From an uncultured Mucispirillum sp. (GTDB taxonomy: Bacteria > Chrysiogenota > Deferribacteres > Deferribacterales > Mucispirillaceae), in NCBI GenBank assembly GCA_945929285.1, contig CAMEOC010000104.1, positions 1-5,162 on the forward strand: DNA of 5,162 nt, written 5' to 3'. The notes below the pieces were generated by a model. It searched no databases, had not been told where the DNA came from, and saw nothing but the letters and a program-made list of their open reading frames with translations. Below, piece after piece: positions 1-5,162 of this stretch. The position numbers were made by a program, and so were the translations under genes. How positions within the stretch are numbered: position 1 is the first letter of the stretch; each line of letters starts with the position of its first letter.

Positions 1-294
1 TTGGGCAAATTTTATTTCATCTTGAATAAATGATGTTATGGCAGAATAATATGTATATAAATCAATATACTTCTGCCCAAATATTATTAAAAGAATGAAT
101 GTTGCAGGCATTATAAATATTACTGCAGTATTTAAGTTTTCATTAAAATACCAAAATACTAAAATAGTAATAGCAAGTATAAAAGAAATTAATTTACCAA
201 TAGCAATATATTTATTTATACTGTTATATTTACTAAGCTGTTTTAATAAAGTTGTATGTTTTTCTTTATAATATTGTAATGTGCTATTATCCAT
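1..294 (-). CDS. N-terminal part of a two-helix membrane protein, possibly a membrane-anchored MutS-like protein (partial)
   Basis: An open frame of 98 codons runs from an ATG at 294 to the left edge without a stop, so the gene is cut off by the window. The visible protein starts with a polar stretch of about 28 residues (YYKEKHTTLLKQLSKYN, coiled-coil-like). Two hydrophobic segments follow, at about residues 30-50 and 56-72, then a polar YIDLYTYYSAITSFIQDE region. It starts 5 nt after the stop of the IhfB-like gene on the same strand and has no clear Shine-Dalgarno sequence, so it is probably co-transcribed and perhaps translationally coupled. The pattern (short N-terminal helix, paired membrane helices, then a helical region) resembles the N-terminus of the membrane-anchored MutS-related ATPases I know from Bacteroidetes and others. 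No ATPase motif is visible, because that part lies outside the window, so the family guess is weak. The existence of the gene is well supported. Confidence 0.7.
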   Translation of the reverse strand, partial: MDNSTLQYYKEKHTTLLKQLSKYNSINKYIAIGKLISFILAITILVFWYFNENLNTAVIFIMPATFILLIIFGQKYIDLYTYYSAITSFIQDEIKFAQ

Positions 295-299
295 TAAAG

Positions 300-575
300 T
301 TAAATAAGAGATTCTTTTATTTCTTTTCCTGGTTTAAAGTAAGGCACTTTTTTATCTGGCACATTTACTTTAGTTCCAGTTTTAGGGTTTCTACCAACTT
401 TAGAGCTTTTTTCTCTAATTTTAAAACTGCCAAAACCTCTAATCTCCACCTTATCACCTTTTTGTAAGGATTCTTTAATAGACTTAAAAACAGAATTGAT
501 AATAAATTCAATATGTTTTTTAGTCATATTAGGATGTTGAGATGCAATAGCTTCAATTAAATCAGATTTTGTCAT
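300..575 (-). CDS. ihfB: IHF-beta/HU-family nucleoid DNA-binding protein
   Basis: A 91-residue protein of normal length for the HU/IHF (DNABII) family, small dimeric proteins that bind and bend DNA in the nucleoid and assist replication, recombination and transcription. The visible landmarks are MTKSDLIEAIA at the N-terminus (helix 1), the signature EIRGFGSF at residues 44-51, the beta-arm tip GRNPKTG at 61-67 with the DNA-intercalating proline at 64, and VPYFKPGKE at 77-85. The MTKS start and the GRNPKTG plus PYFKPGKE combination are closer to IHF-beta than to HU, but in bacteria outside the Proteobacteria the IHF/HU label is uncertain, and no alpha-subunit gene is seen here. The ATG at 575 is fixed by a very strong GGGGGG ribosome site upstream. 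The next ATG upstream (590-588) meets a stop after three codons. The gene is divergent from murJ and is followed after 5 nt by the membrane-protein gene. Confidence 0.93.
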   Translation of the reverse strand: MTKSDLIEAIASQHPNMTKKHIEFIINSVFKSIKESLQKGDKVEIRGFGSFKIREKSSKVGRNPKTGTKVNVPDKKVPYFKPGKEIKESLI

Positions 576-580
576 ATTTA

Positions 581-587
581 ACCCCCC
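581..587 (-). promoter_or_regulatory. Strong G-rich ribosome binding site of the ihfB-like gene
   Basis: On the minus strand the sequence reads GGGGGGT followed by TAAATATG. The G-run ends 5 to 6 nt before the ATG at 575, a good Shine-Dalgarno position. Such a G-run stands out in this AT-rich DNA and settles the start codon. Confidence 0.7.
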
Positions 588-594
588 ATTTCTC

Positions 595-623
595 TTTACA
601 TTTCTCTCTAAATAAAATATATA
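595..623 (+). promoter_or_regulatory. Candidate sigma-70-type promoter for the murJ operon
   Basis: TTTACA at 595-600 and TATATA at 618-623 are separated by 17 nt, matching the consensus at 5/6 and 4/6 positions. The site lies about 40 nt before the murJ start. It shares its -10 bases with the candidate -10 of the divergent gene, so the two promoters could not be occupied fully at once. AT-rich background lowers confidence. Confidence 0.4.
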
Positions 624-644
624 TTACAGATTAAGAAAAGTAAA
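616..644 (-). promoter_or_regulatory. Candidate sigma-70-type promoter for the ihfB-like gene
   Basis: Read on the minus strand, TTTACT (644-639) and TATATT (621-616) are separated by 17 nt, matching the -35 and -10 consensus at 4/6 and 5/6 positions. Transcription would start roughly 30 nt before the ATG. In DNA this rich in A and T such matches arise easily by chance, so the assignment is tentative. It overlaps the candidate murJ promoter on the other strand. Confidence 0.4.
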
Positions 645-662
645 GCAATAATCAAGGTTTTT

Positions 663-2177
663 ATGACAAATTTTATTTTTAGTTTCATTCGCTCAGGTGC
701 AGGGGTGTTATTAAGCCGTGTTTTTGGCTTAATAAGAGATGTGGCAATAGGTATTGTATTTGGTGCAACAGCTGTAACAGATGTATTTTTTGTGGCTCTT
801 GCCATACCAAACCTTTTTAGAGAATTTTTTGTAGAAGGTGCTATGTCTTCTGCTTTTATGCCATTTTTAGCAGAAAAATATAAAAAAGGTGGTAAAGTTG
901 CCCAAAATTTATACTTAACTCAAATTGTGGTAATGCAGACAGTGTTAGTTACAATTATAAGTATAATAATAATGGTATTTGCTGATTATGTGCTACGTAT
1001 TTTTCTTCGTGGTAAAGATTACCTTTCAGATGATGCCCTTATGTCTATGGGGGTTGATTTAATACATATTATGATGCCTTTTTTAATCTTAATATGTATA
1101 ATTGGAATGTTTTCTGGCTTTTTAAATATAAATAGAAGCTACTTTATTTCTTATGCTTCTAGTGCTTTATTTAATATATGTATGATTATTGGTGCATGGT
1201 TTGCCTATAAAAATACAAAAGATATTATGTATTTAGCTTATGGTGTTATTGCAGGTGGTATATTACAGCTGATAATTGTTTATGTAGTTTCCATTTACTA
1301 TGGTTACAGACCAGTTTTTAGAAGAAAGTTTGATGAAGATGTTAAAAAAACATATCTTTTACTTGTTCCTTCTTTAGCAGGTGTTAGTATTAGCCAGCTT
1401 AATTTTGTAATAGGCCGTATATTAACTTCATATTTAGCCCAAGGCAGTATTTCATGGCTTTTTTATGCTTCCAGGCTTTTCCAGTTTCCACTGGGTGTAT
1501 TTTCTGTAACACTGGGTGTGGTAAGCCTTACAGAACTTTCTCGTGCAAGGGCTGATAATGATATAGAAAAACGCAATGAGATTATAAATAAAGCAATGCT
1601 TTCATTATTTATAATAATAATACCTGCAACCATAGGGCTTATTGGGCTTTCCTATGAGCTTATTAAGTTTGTATTTCAAGATTTATCTACCTTTTTCTTA
1701 AATAGAAAAAGTGAGTTTTCAGATAATTCTGTTCTGCAGACTTCCATTGCTTTAAAAATGTATGCTTCAGGATTAATATTTTTCTCTCTTGCTAATTTAT
1801 TAACAAGGGTTTTTCACTCTGAAAAAAATACAAAAACTCCAGTAAAATGTGCTTTTTTTGCTTTTATTGCAAATGTGGTATTTAGCCTTATATTAATGCA
1901 GTTTTTAGCCCATGCAGGTATTGCTTTAGCTGGCTCATTAGCTGCAGTTGTAAATGCTTCATTACTATTTTATTTTGTAAAAGATTTTAAATTTAACTTT
2001 AAAGGAAATGGGTTAATACTTATAAAAGTAGTAATAGCAAATATATTTATGACAGCAGCATTATTAATAAGCCAGTATTATGGAATATATGTATTATATA
2101 ATATATTAATATGTATTGTGGTTTACTTTGTTTCACTTAGGTTATTTAAAATAAATGTATTAAGGTTGTTAAGATGA
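663..2177 (+). CDS. murJ: Lipid II flippase MurJ
   Basis: This 504-residue protein, hydrophobic along most of its length, is of normal size for the MOP-superfamily MurJ proteins. These have about 14 membrane helices and flip lipid II across the inner membrane for peptidoglycan synthesis. The N-terminal signature is clear: SRVFGLIRDVAIG, FGATAVTDVFFVA, and IPNLFREFFVEGAMSSAFMPFL. Residues R19, R25, D40 and R53 correspond to E. coli R18, R24, D39 and R52, and R271 in the block SWLFYASRLFQFPLGVF (264-280) corresponds to the central-cavity R270. The block KTPVKCAFFAFIANVVFSL, near residue 395, matches the conserved region around helices 10-11. The start at 663 has AAGG at 654-657, 5 nt upstream. 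The last four bases overlap the dtd start (ATGA), so the two are translationally coupled. I see no truncation or missing key residue. Confidence is high from the motifs. Confidence 0.96.
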   Translation: MTNFIFSFIRSGAGVLLSRVFGLIRDVAIGIVFGATAVTDVFFVALAIPNLFREFFVEGAMSSAFMPFLAEKYKKGGKVAQNLYLTQIVVMQTVLVTIISIIIMVFADYVLRIFLRGKDYLSDDALMSMGVDLIHIMMPFLILICIIGMFSGFLNINRSYFISYASSALFNICMIIGAWFAYKNTKDIMYLAYGVIAGGILQLIIVYVVSIYYGYRPVFRRKFDEDVKKTYLLLVPSLAGVSISQLNFVIGRILTSYLAQGSISWLFYASRLFQFPLGVFSVTLGVVSLTELSRARADNDIEKRNEIINKAMLSLFIIIIPATIGLIGLSYELIKFVFQDLSTFFLNRKSEFSDNSVLQTSIALKMYASGLIFFSLANLLTRVFHSEKNTKTPVKCAFFAFIANVVFSLILMQFLAHAGIALAGSLAAVVNASLLFYFVKDFKFNFKGNGLILIKVVIANIFMTAALLISQYYGIYVLYNILICIVVYFVSLRLFKINVLRLLR

Positions 2178-2614
2178 TAGCAGTTATTCAAAGAGTATTA
2201 GAATCTTCAGTTACTATTGATAAACAAGTTTATGGCAGTATAGGCCAGGGATTACTGGTATTATTGTGTGTGGAAAATGAAGATAATGATGAAAAAATAC
2301 CATATATGGTTGAAAAAATTTTAAATTTGCGTATATTTGAAGATGAAAATGGCAAAATGAGTAAAAGCCTGCAGGATATTAATGGAGATATGCTTATTAT
2401 TAGCCAGTTTACTTTAGCAGGCAACACTCAAAAAGGTAGAAGGCCAGATTTTACAGGGGCAGCAAAGCCAGAAATAGCAAAACCAATGTATGAAAGTTTT
2501 ATAGAAGCAGTAAAAAAACAAATAAACGGCAAAGCAGCCCACGGGCAGTTTGGGGCAGATATGAAAGTTGCCTTAATAAATGACGGTCCAGTTACAATGA
2601 TAGTTAAGAGGTAA
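2174..2614 (+). CDS. dtd: D-aminoacyl-tRNA deacylase (DTD)
   Basis: A 146-residue protein of full family length. DTD is a dimeric cytosolic proofreading enzyme that hydrolyses D-amino acids from mischarged tRNA, for example D-Tyr-tRNA, and can also remove glycine from tRNA-Ala. Both signature motifs are present: SQFTLAG at 77-83 and the cross-subunit NDGPVT at 136-141, whose Gly-Pro dipeptide screens chirality. The typical MIAVIQRV start, the KGRRPDFTGAA block (87-97) and the HGQFGADMKV block (123-132) are also seen. The ATG overlaps the murJ stop as ATGA, and AAGG at 2162-2165 lies 8 nt upstream. It is followed after 3 nt by the hydrolase gene. Placement next to a peptidoglycan gene, whose pathway uses D-amino acids, is suggestive, but DTD is a housekeeping protein found in many contexts. 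Confidence 0.96.
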   Translation: MIAVIQRVLESSVTIDKQVYGSIGQGLLVLLCVENEDNDEKIPYMVEKILNLRIFEDENGKMSKSLQDINGDMLIISQFTLAGNTQKGRRPDFTGAAKPEIAKPMYESFIEAVKKQINGKAAHGQFGADMKVALINDGPVTMIVKR

Positions 2615-2617
2615 TAT

Positions 2618-3241
2618 ATGAAATTAGAAAGGCTTACATTAAAACTTTTATCAGAAAACTGTTACATATACCACCATGAAGAAAACTGTGTAGTATTTGA
2701 CCCAGGCAGTGATTATGAGCATATAAAAGAATATATTTTATCTAAAAACTTAAAGTTATCATATATTTTACTAACCCATTGCCATTTTGACCATGTGGGA
2801 GCAGCAGCTGATTTAAAAGAATTTTTTAATGCAAAAATAATGTGCCATAAAGAAGACTTAACCACATTAAAACTAGCCAATAAAAGTGCAACATATTATG
2901 GGCTTGAACCTGTTAAAATCCCTGAAATAGATGAATTTCTTGAAGATAATAAAGTTATATATTTTTTTGGCTCGCCTATTAAAGTTATACATACTCCAGG
3001 TCATTCCACCGGCAGTGTATGCTTTTATATGCAACAGGATAATATTTTAATTAGTGGCGATACTTTATTTTTAGAATCTATTGGCAGAACAGATTTTCCA
3101 ACTGGCTCTTACGAAGATATTATAAATTCCATTGAAAATAAACTTTATACTTTACCAGATGATACAGTAGTATATCCTGGCCATGGGTTTCATACTACCA
3201 TAGGTTATGAAAAGAAATCTAATCCATTTGTGCAGGGTTAA
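2618..3241 (+). CDS. Metallo-beta-lactamase-fold hydrolase, YcbL/GloC-type glyoxalase II-like
   Basis: A 207-residue protein with the complete metal-binding set of the metallo-beta-lactamase fold: THCHFDH (H54, H56, D58, H59), HTPGHS with H129, SGDTL with D148, and the late YPGHG with H189. The SIGRTDFPTGSY block (154-164) and the NPF near the C-terminus are typical of YcbL/GloC-type small glyoxalase II-like hydrolases. These are thought to cleave thioesters such as S-lactoylglutathione, and they lack the extra C-terminal domain of classical GloB. Cytosolic, with no signal peptide. It begins 3 nt after the dtd stop, with AAGAGG at 2606-2611 placed 6 nt before the ATG, so it is the third gene of the murJ operon. 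The physiological substrate cannot be told from sequence. No strong terminator is seen just after its stop. Confidence 0.9.
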   Translation: MKLERLTLKLLSENCYIYHHEENCVVFDPGSDYEHIKEYILSKNLKLSYILLTHCHFDHVGAAADLKEFFNAKIMCHKEDLTTLKLANKSATYYGLEPVKIPEIDEFLEDNKVIYFFGSPIKVIHTPGHSTGSVCFYMQQDNILISGDTLFLESIGRTDFPTGSYEDIINSIENKLYTLPDDTVVYPGHGFHTTIGYEKKSNPFVQG

Positions 3242-3260
3242 AAGTTTATAATTTTTTTGC

Positions 3261-3287
3261 TTGACAAAATATATTTAATATTATAAG
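3261..3287 (+). promoter_or_regulatory. Candidate sigma-70-type promoter for the trp unit
   Basis: TTGACA at 3261-3266 is a perfect -35 hexamer. The best -10 is TATAAG at 3282-3287 (5/6), but the spacing is only 15 nt. At the ideal 17 nt the hexamer is the poor TAAGTG. Transcription would begin near 3294, leaving a leader of about 200 nt before the 3501 start codon and almost no untranslated region before the candidate leader ORF at 3298. I see no TrpR-like operator around it. Confidence 0.5.
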
Positions 3288-3297
3288 TGTAATTATT

Positions 3298-3405
3298 ATG
3301 GATAGTATATTAGCAAATCAAACTATACTTTCTGATTCTTTTTCAAACAGTAATTATACTGCACAATATTTTTCTATCTATTTTTGGCGCACCAGCGTCA
3401 AATAA
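3298..3405 (+). CDS. Possible 35-codon leader peptide ending in an aromatic/Trp cluster
   Basis: An ATG at 3298 opens a 35-codon frame ending at TAA 3403-3405, in the spacer before the tryptophan genes and just downstream of the TTGACA promoter. The second half is rich in aromatic residues (Y20, Y24, F25, Y28, F29, W30) and ends FWRTSVK. The WRTS string is also the end of the E. coli trp leader peptide (WWRTS). The single TGG codon (3385-3387) lies inside a strong hairpin. Against it: only one Trp codon rather than a tandem pair, no Shine-Dalgarno sequence before the ATG (it would have to be nearly leaderless), and Tyr and Phe codons are common by chance in AT-rich DNA. I treat translation as unproven. 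Confidence 0.35.
   Translation: MDSILANQTILSDSFSNSNYTAQYFSIYFWRTSVK
3383..3402 (+). promoter_or_regulatory. GC-rich hairpin over the leader Trp codon
   Basis: The arms TTTGGCGC (3383-3390) and GCGTCAAA (3395-3402) can pair over 8 positions, one of them a G-U wobble, around the 4-nt loop ACCA. It is the only GC-rich patch in a spacer that is otherwise nearly all A and T, which makes chance less likely. It spans the TGG codon and the stop-proximal codons of the possible leader peptide. There is no following U-run, so it is not a simple terminator. A role as the first stem of an attenuator is inference. Confidence 0.55.
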
Positions 3406-3449
3406 TACTTTATACCCTTATACCATACAATTTAATATTTTTTATTTTT

Positions 3450-3464
3450 AGCCTAAAAAAGGCT
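3450..3464 (+). terminator. Terminator-like stem before the trpCF-like gene (candidate attenuator)
   Basis: AGCCT (3450-3454) and AGGCT (3460-3464) form a 5-bp stem with an A5 loop. The following bases (TAATGTTTAATTTT) are U-rich but interrupted, so termination would be weak. A competing fold is possible, because TTTTTA before the stem can pair with TAAAAA within it. TTTTTGGC at 3381-3388, in the upstream hairpin and Trp codon, can also pair with GCC and AAAAA at 3451-3459 with one bulge. Mutually exclusive pairing of this kind is what an attenuator needs, but the direction of control is not clear from the sequence. Confidence 0.35.
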
Positions 3465-3500
3465 TAATGTTTAATTTTATGATAGGAAAATAGGTGTGTC

Positions 3501-4604
3501 ATGTTAAAAAATAATATAAAAACAAATATAATAGAAAAAATAACAGCAAATAACCAAAATATAATATGTAATACTGCATTAGCTTCAAGGATAAATAAAT
3601 CTCATATTACTGCATTACTTACAAGAGATATAAATGAAAATGAAAATAAGTTACCACTTATATATGGTGGAGATATTAGAAGTGTAAGTCTTCAACAGCT
3701 TAAAAATTTTGAATGTGTTTCTCTTTTAGTAAAGGAATATACTAAAGAAGAAATAATGTTTTTTTCAAATATGCTTACAGGTGAAAATATAGCTGTAATA
3801 TATGTGGTAAATAATTTATTAGATATAATAAAAATACGCAGTTTAAGCCCAAAAGTAGTTGTAATAAACCAGCAGCCTAATCAAAATATATTAGCATTAA
3901 AACTGTATATTGACTGGAACTGCAGCTGCCTTTTAAGCCCTTTAAAAAATAATGTTTCCATGGAATATGTGGTGGAATATTGTTTTTCAGGCATATATGC
4001 AGAAAACTATATTAATGAAAATATATGTAATATAGAAGAAAGCATATTATCTTCTGGCTACTTAAATAAGCTTTATACTAAAAAATCATCAATTAGGCCT
4101 CTTTTAAAAGCATCTAACATAAGTGATGATGAAGAATTACAGTCTTGTATAGCCCAAAGGGTGGATATTGTAGGATTTGTATTTGACAATATAGAAAAAA
4201 GTAATATTATAAGTATGCTAAAATTAAGCAAAGAAAATAACAGGGTAGTATGCCTGGAAGTTTATAAAAAAGAAATGCTTTTAAAAGCACAAGAATTAAT
4301 AAAGATTGGTTTGGCAGACTGTATAGAAAACCATACAGAAGAATATTCTTATATAGCAAACAGCTACGGCATTTTTTCAGCATTTAATAATAATATAAAT
4401 GGTATTACTCCAATGCTTGTGGAAAATATATCAAGTATTGAAGATAATAATATGATTAACCCTTGGTTTTCTTATACTGAAAATCAAAATATAAGCTCAA
4501 TAATAAAACTACATAATATAGAGCTAATAGAATTTAGTGTAAAAAAATATAACACACAGGAAAAAATAAAAAACATAATAAAAGAAATAAAATACAAACA
4601 ATAA
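3501..4604 (+). CDS. Divergent, possibly inactive TrpC-TrpF fusion-like protein
   Basis: A 367-residue, Asn- and Ile-rich protein with no obvious close family. By eye it follows the order of TrpC-TrpF fusions (IGPS then PRAI, two TIM barrels; about 450 residues in E. coli). In residues 1-195, IIEKITANNQ (10-19) resembles the TrpC start, the stretch 72-125 aligns almost without gaps to the LLI..LVEVH..INNR region, and GIYAENYI (164-171) resembles the final VGE block. The catalytic Lys of KDF and Glu of VEVH appear replaced. In residues 198-367, LLKASNI (201-207) lines up with the TrpF KICGI motif with Ser205 for the catalytic Cys. VDIVGFVF (221-228) is well kept, ENHTEE (276-281) matches QLHGDE, and EFSVKK near 344-349 matches the SSGVE region. 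The start has AGGTG at 3492-3496, 4 nt upstream. It ends 13 nt before trpB. The alignments come from remembered family consensus. The gene is certain; the family call is moderate and loss of activity is inferred. Confidence 0.6.
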   Translation: MLKNNIKTNIIEKITANNQNIICNTALASRINKSHITALLTRDINENENKLPLIYGGDIRSVSLQQLKNFECVSLLVKEYTKEEIMFFSNMLTGENIAVIYVVNNLLDIIKIRSLSPKVVVINQQPNQNILALKLYIDWNCSCLLSPLKNNVSMEYVVEYCFSGIYAENYINENICNIEESILSSGYLNKLYTKKSSIRPLLKASNISDDEELQSCIAQRVDIVGFVFDNIEKSNIISMLKLSKENNRVVCLEVYKKEMLLKAQELIKIGLADCIENHTEEYSYIANSYGIFSAFNNNINGITPMLVENISSIEDNNMINPWFSYTENQNISSIIKLHNIELIEFSVKKYNTQEKIKNIIKEIKYKQ

Positions 4605-4606
4605 AT

Positions 4607-4614
4607 AGAGGTGG
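4607..4614 (+). promoter_or_regulatory. Ribosome binding site of trpB
   Basis: AGAGGTGG lies 3 nt before the ATG at 4618; its AGAGG core ends 6 nt before it. This is a near-perfect Shine-Dalgarno sequence, clearly stronger than the AGGTG of the preceding gene. It suggests that trpB is translated well on its own and not only by coupling. Confidence 0.7.
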
Positions 4615-4617
4615 ATA

Positions 4618-5162
4618 ATGCGTTATTCAAAAACTTATGGAGAATTTGGCGGAAGCTATGTGCCAGAGCTTTTACAGCCTGCTTTAGATGAATTAGAAGC
4701 TGCTTTTTTAGATGCTATGCAGGATAAATCTTTTACTGATGAACTTGCTTATTTACAAAAAACATTTATAGGCAGGCCAACTCCACTTTATTATGCAGAA
4801 AATTTAACAAAAGAATTAGGCGGAGCAAAAATATATTTTAAATGCGAAGGCCTTGCACACACTGGGGCTCATAAAATAAATAATGCTATTGGCCAATGCT
4901 TATTAGCAAAAAGAATGGGTAAAACTAAAGTTGTAGCAGAAACAGGGGCAGGTCAGCACGGGGTGGCAACAGCTTCTGCTGCTGCAAAATTAGGTTTAGG
5001 CTGTGATATTTATATGGGTGCAATAGATGTAAAACGCCAGCATCCAAATGTATTAACCATGCAGATGTTTGGGGCAAATGTGGTGGCGGTTGAATCTGGT
5101 AACCGTGGTCTTGCAGATGCAGTAGATGAAGCATTAAACTACTGGGTTACTTCCTTAAAGGA
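4618..5162 (+). CDS. trpB: Tryptophan synthase beta chain (5' part, cut by the window edge)
   Basis: The first 181 codons, of about 390-400 expected, run off the right edge. TrpB is the PLP enzyme that joins indole, normally channelled from TrpA, with L-serine to give L-tryptophan. Visible landmarks are the FGGSYVPE start (10-17), [13 protein letters not shown] (52-64), the PLP-binding [13 protein letters not shown] (81-93) with the Schiff-base lysine at K86, and [13 protein letters not shown] (107-119) with the catalytic Glu108 (E. coli E109). [15 protein letters not shown] (131-145) is the COMM-domain region that contacts TrpA. Several positions usually fixed in the family differ: KCEGLA (75-80) where KREDLN is usual, NVLTM (144-148) for NVFRM, and GLADA for TLKDA. 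It follows the TrpCF-like gene by 13 nt. Remaining catalytic residues, and whether trpA follows, lie outside the window. Confidence 0.95.
   Translation, partial: MRYSKTYGEFGGSYVPELLQPALDELEAAFLDAMQDKSFTDELAYLQKTFIGRPTPLYYAENLTKELGGAKIYFKCEGLAHTGAHKINNAIGQCLLAKRMGKTKVVAETGAGQHGVATASAAAKLGLGCDIYMGAIDVKRQHPNVLTMQMFGANVVAVESGNRGLADAVDEALNYWVTSLK

Noticed and set aside
1..80. Inverted repeat TTGGGCA (1-7) and TGCCCAA (74-80)
   Set aside because: Only 7 bp, 66 nt apart, inside a coding frame; likely chance.
252..467. 71-codon plus-strand frame opposite the ihfB-like gene
   Set aside because: It lies antisense to a clearly recognised DNA-binding protein gene and spans its end; the Phe-rich translation is typical of a shadow frame.
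608..805. 65-codon minus-strand frame over the start of murJ
   Set aside because: It is antisense to the conserved MurJ N-terminus and occupies the divergent promoter spacer; no family resemblance.
2230..2427. 65-codon minus-strand frame within dtd
   Set aside because: It lies wholly inside the well-supported dtd gene on the opposite strand.
3239..3258. Possible terminator after the hydrolase gene (AAAAGTTTATAATTTTTTT)
   Set aside because: There is a T-run, but only an A/T stem with no G-C pairs, too weak to call an intrinsic terminator.
3242..3500. T-box riboswitch before the trp-related gene
   Set aside because: No T-box-like AGGGTGG sequence or specifier-loop architecture could be found; the spacer is too short and AT-rich.
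4925..5134. 69-codon His/Leu/Pro-rich minus-strand frame within trpB
   Set aside because: Antisense to conserved TrpB motifs; its composition reflects the reverse complement of Ala/Gly-rich coding sequence.
1..5162. CRISPR arrays, insertion sequences, tRNA or rRNA genes, prophage or defence genes
   Set aside because: No regularly spaced repeats, transposase-like proteins, terminal inverted repeats or tRNA-like folds were seen on either strand.

Overview
The window is a compact, AT-rich piece of bacterial chromosome with short spacers and tightly packed operons. The IhfB-like DNA-binding protein and MurJ indicate a peptidoglycan-making bacterium. The low GC and gene content would suit a host-associated lineage such as a Mucispirillum-like member of the Deferribacterota. 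That is a guess from general impression and was not tested by any search.

Layout. On the minus strand, an IHF-beta/HU-type gene (575 to 300) is followed after 5 nt by the start of a second gene (294 to the left edge). The second gene encodes a short amphipathic segment and two membrane helices, and is cut off by the window. Diverging from these across an 87-nt spacer, a plus-strand operon encodes the lipid II flippase MurJ (663-2177), D-aminoacyl-tRNA deacylase (2174-2614, ATGA overlap) and a YcbL/GloC-like metallo-beta-lactamase-fold hydrolase (2618-3241, 3-nt gap). The divergent spacer can hold overlapping, opposed sigma-70-type promoters.

A 259-nt spacer (3242-3500) follows. It has a perfect -35 TTGACA, a possible 35-codon leader ORF with an aromatic-rich end containing FWRTS (compare the WWRTS end of E. 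coli TrpL), an unusually GC-rich hairpin lying over that Trp codon, and a second, terminator-like stem before the next gene. Together these look like a candidate transcription-attenuation leader.

Downstream lies a two-gene tryptophan unit: a 367-codon ORF (3501-4604), then the first 181 codons of trpB (from 4618), which runs off the right edge. The 367-residue protein is the most unusual part of the window. Its order and several short blocks look like a strongly degraded and shortened TrpC-TrpF fusion (indole-glycerol-phosphate synthase plus phosphoribosylanthranilate isomerase), with the expected catalytic residues replaced, yet the reading frame is intact. TrpB keeps its PLP lysine and catalytic glutamate but has odd substitutions next to the PLP lysine. 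No trpE, trpG or trpD lies upstream in this unit. The locus may therefore be a reduced tryptophan pathway, or an indole-salvage unit, that keeps its own regulated leader; this is inference.
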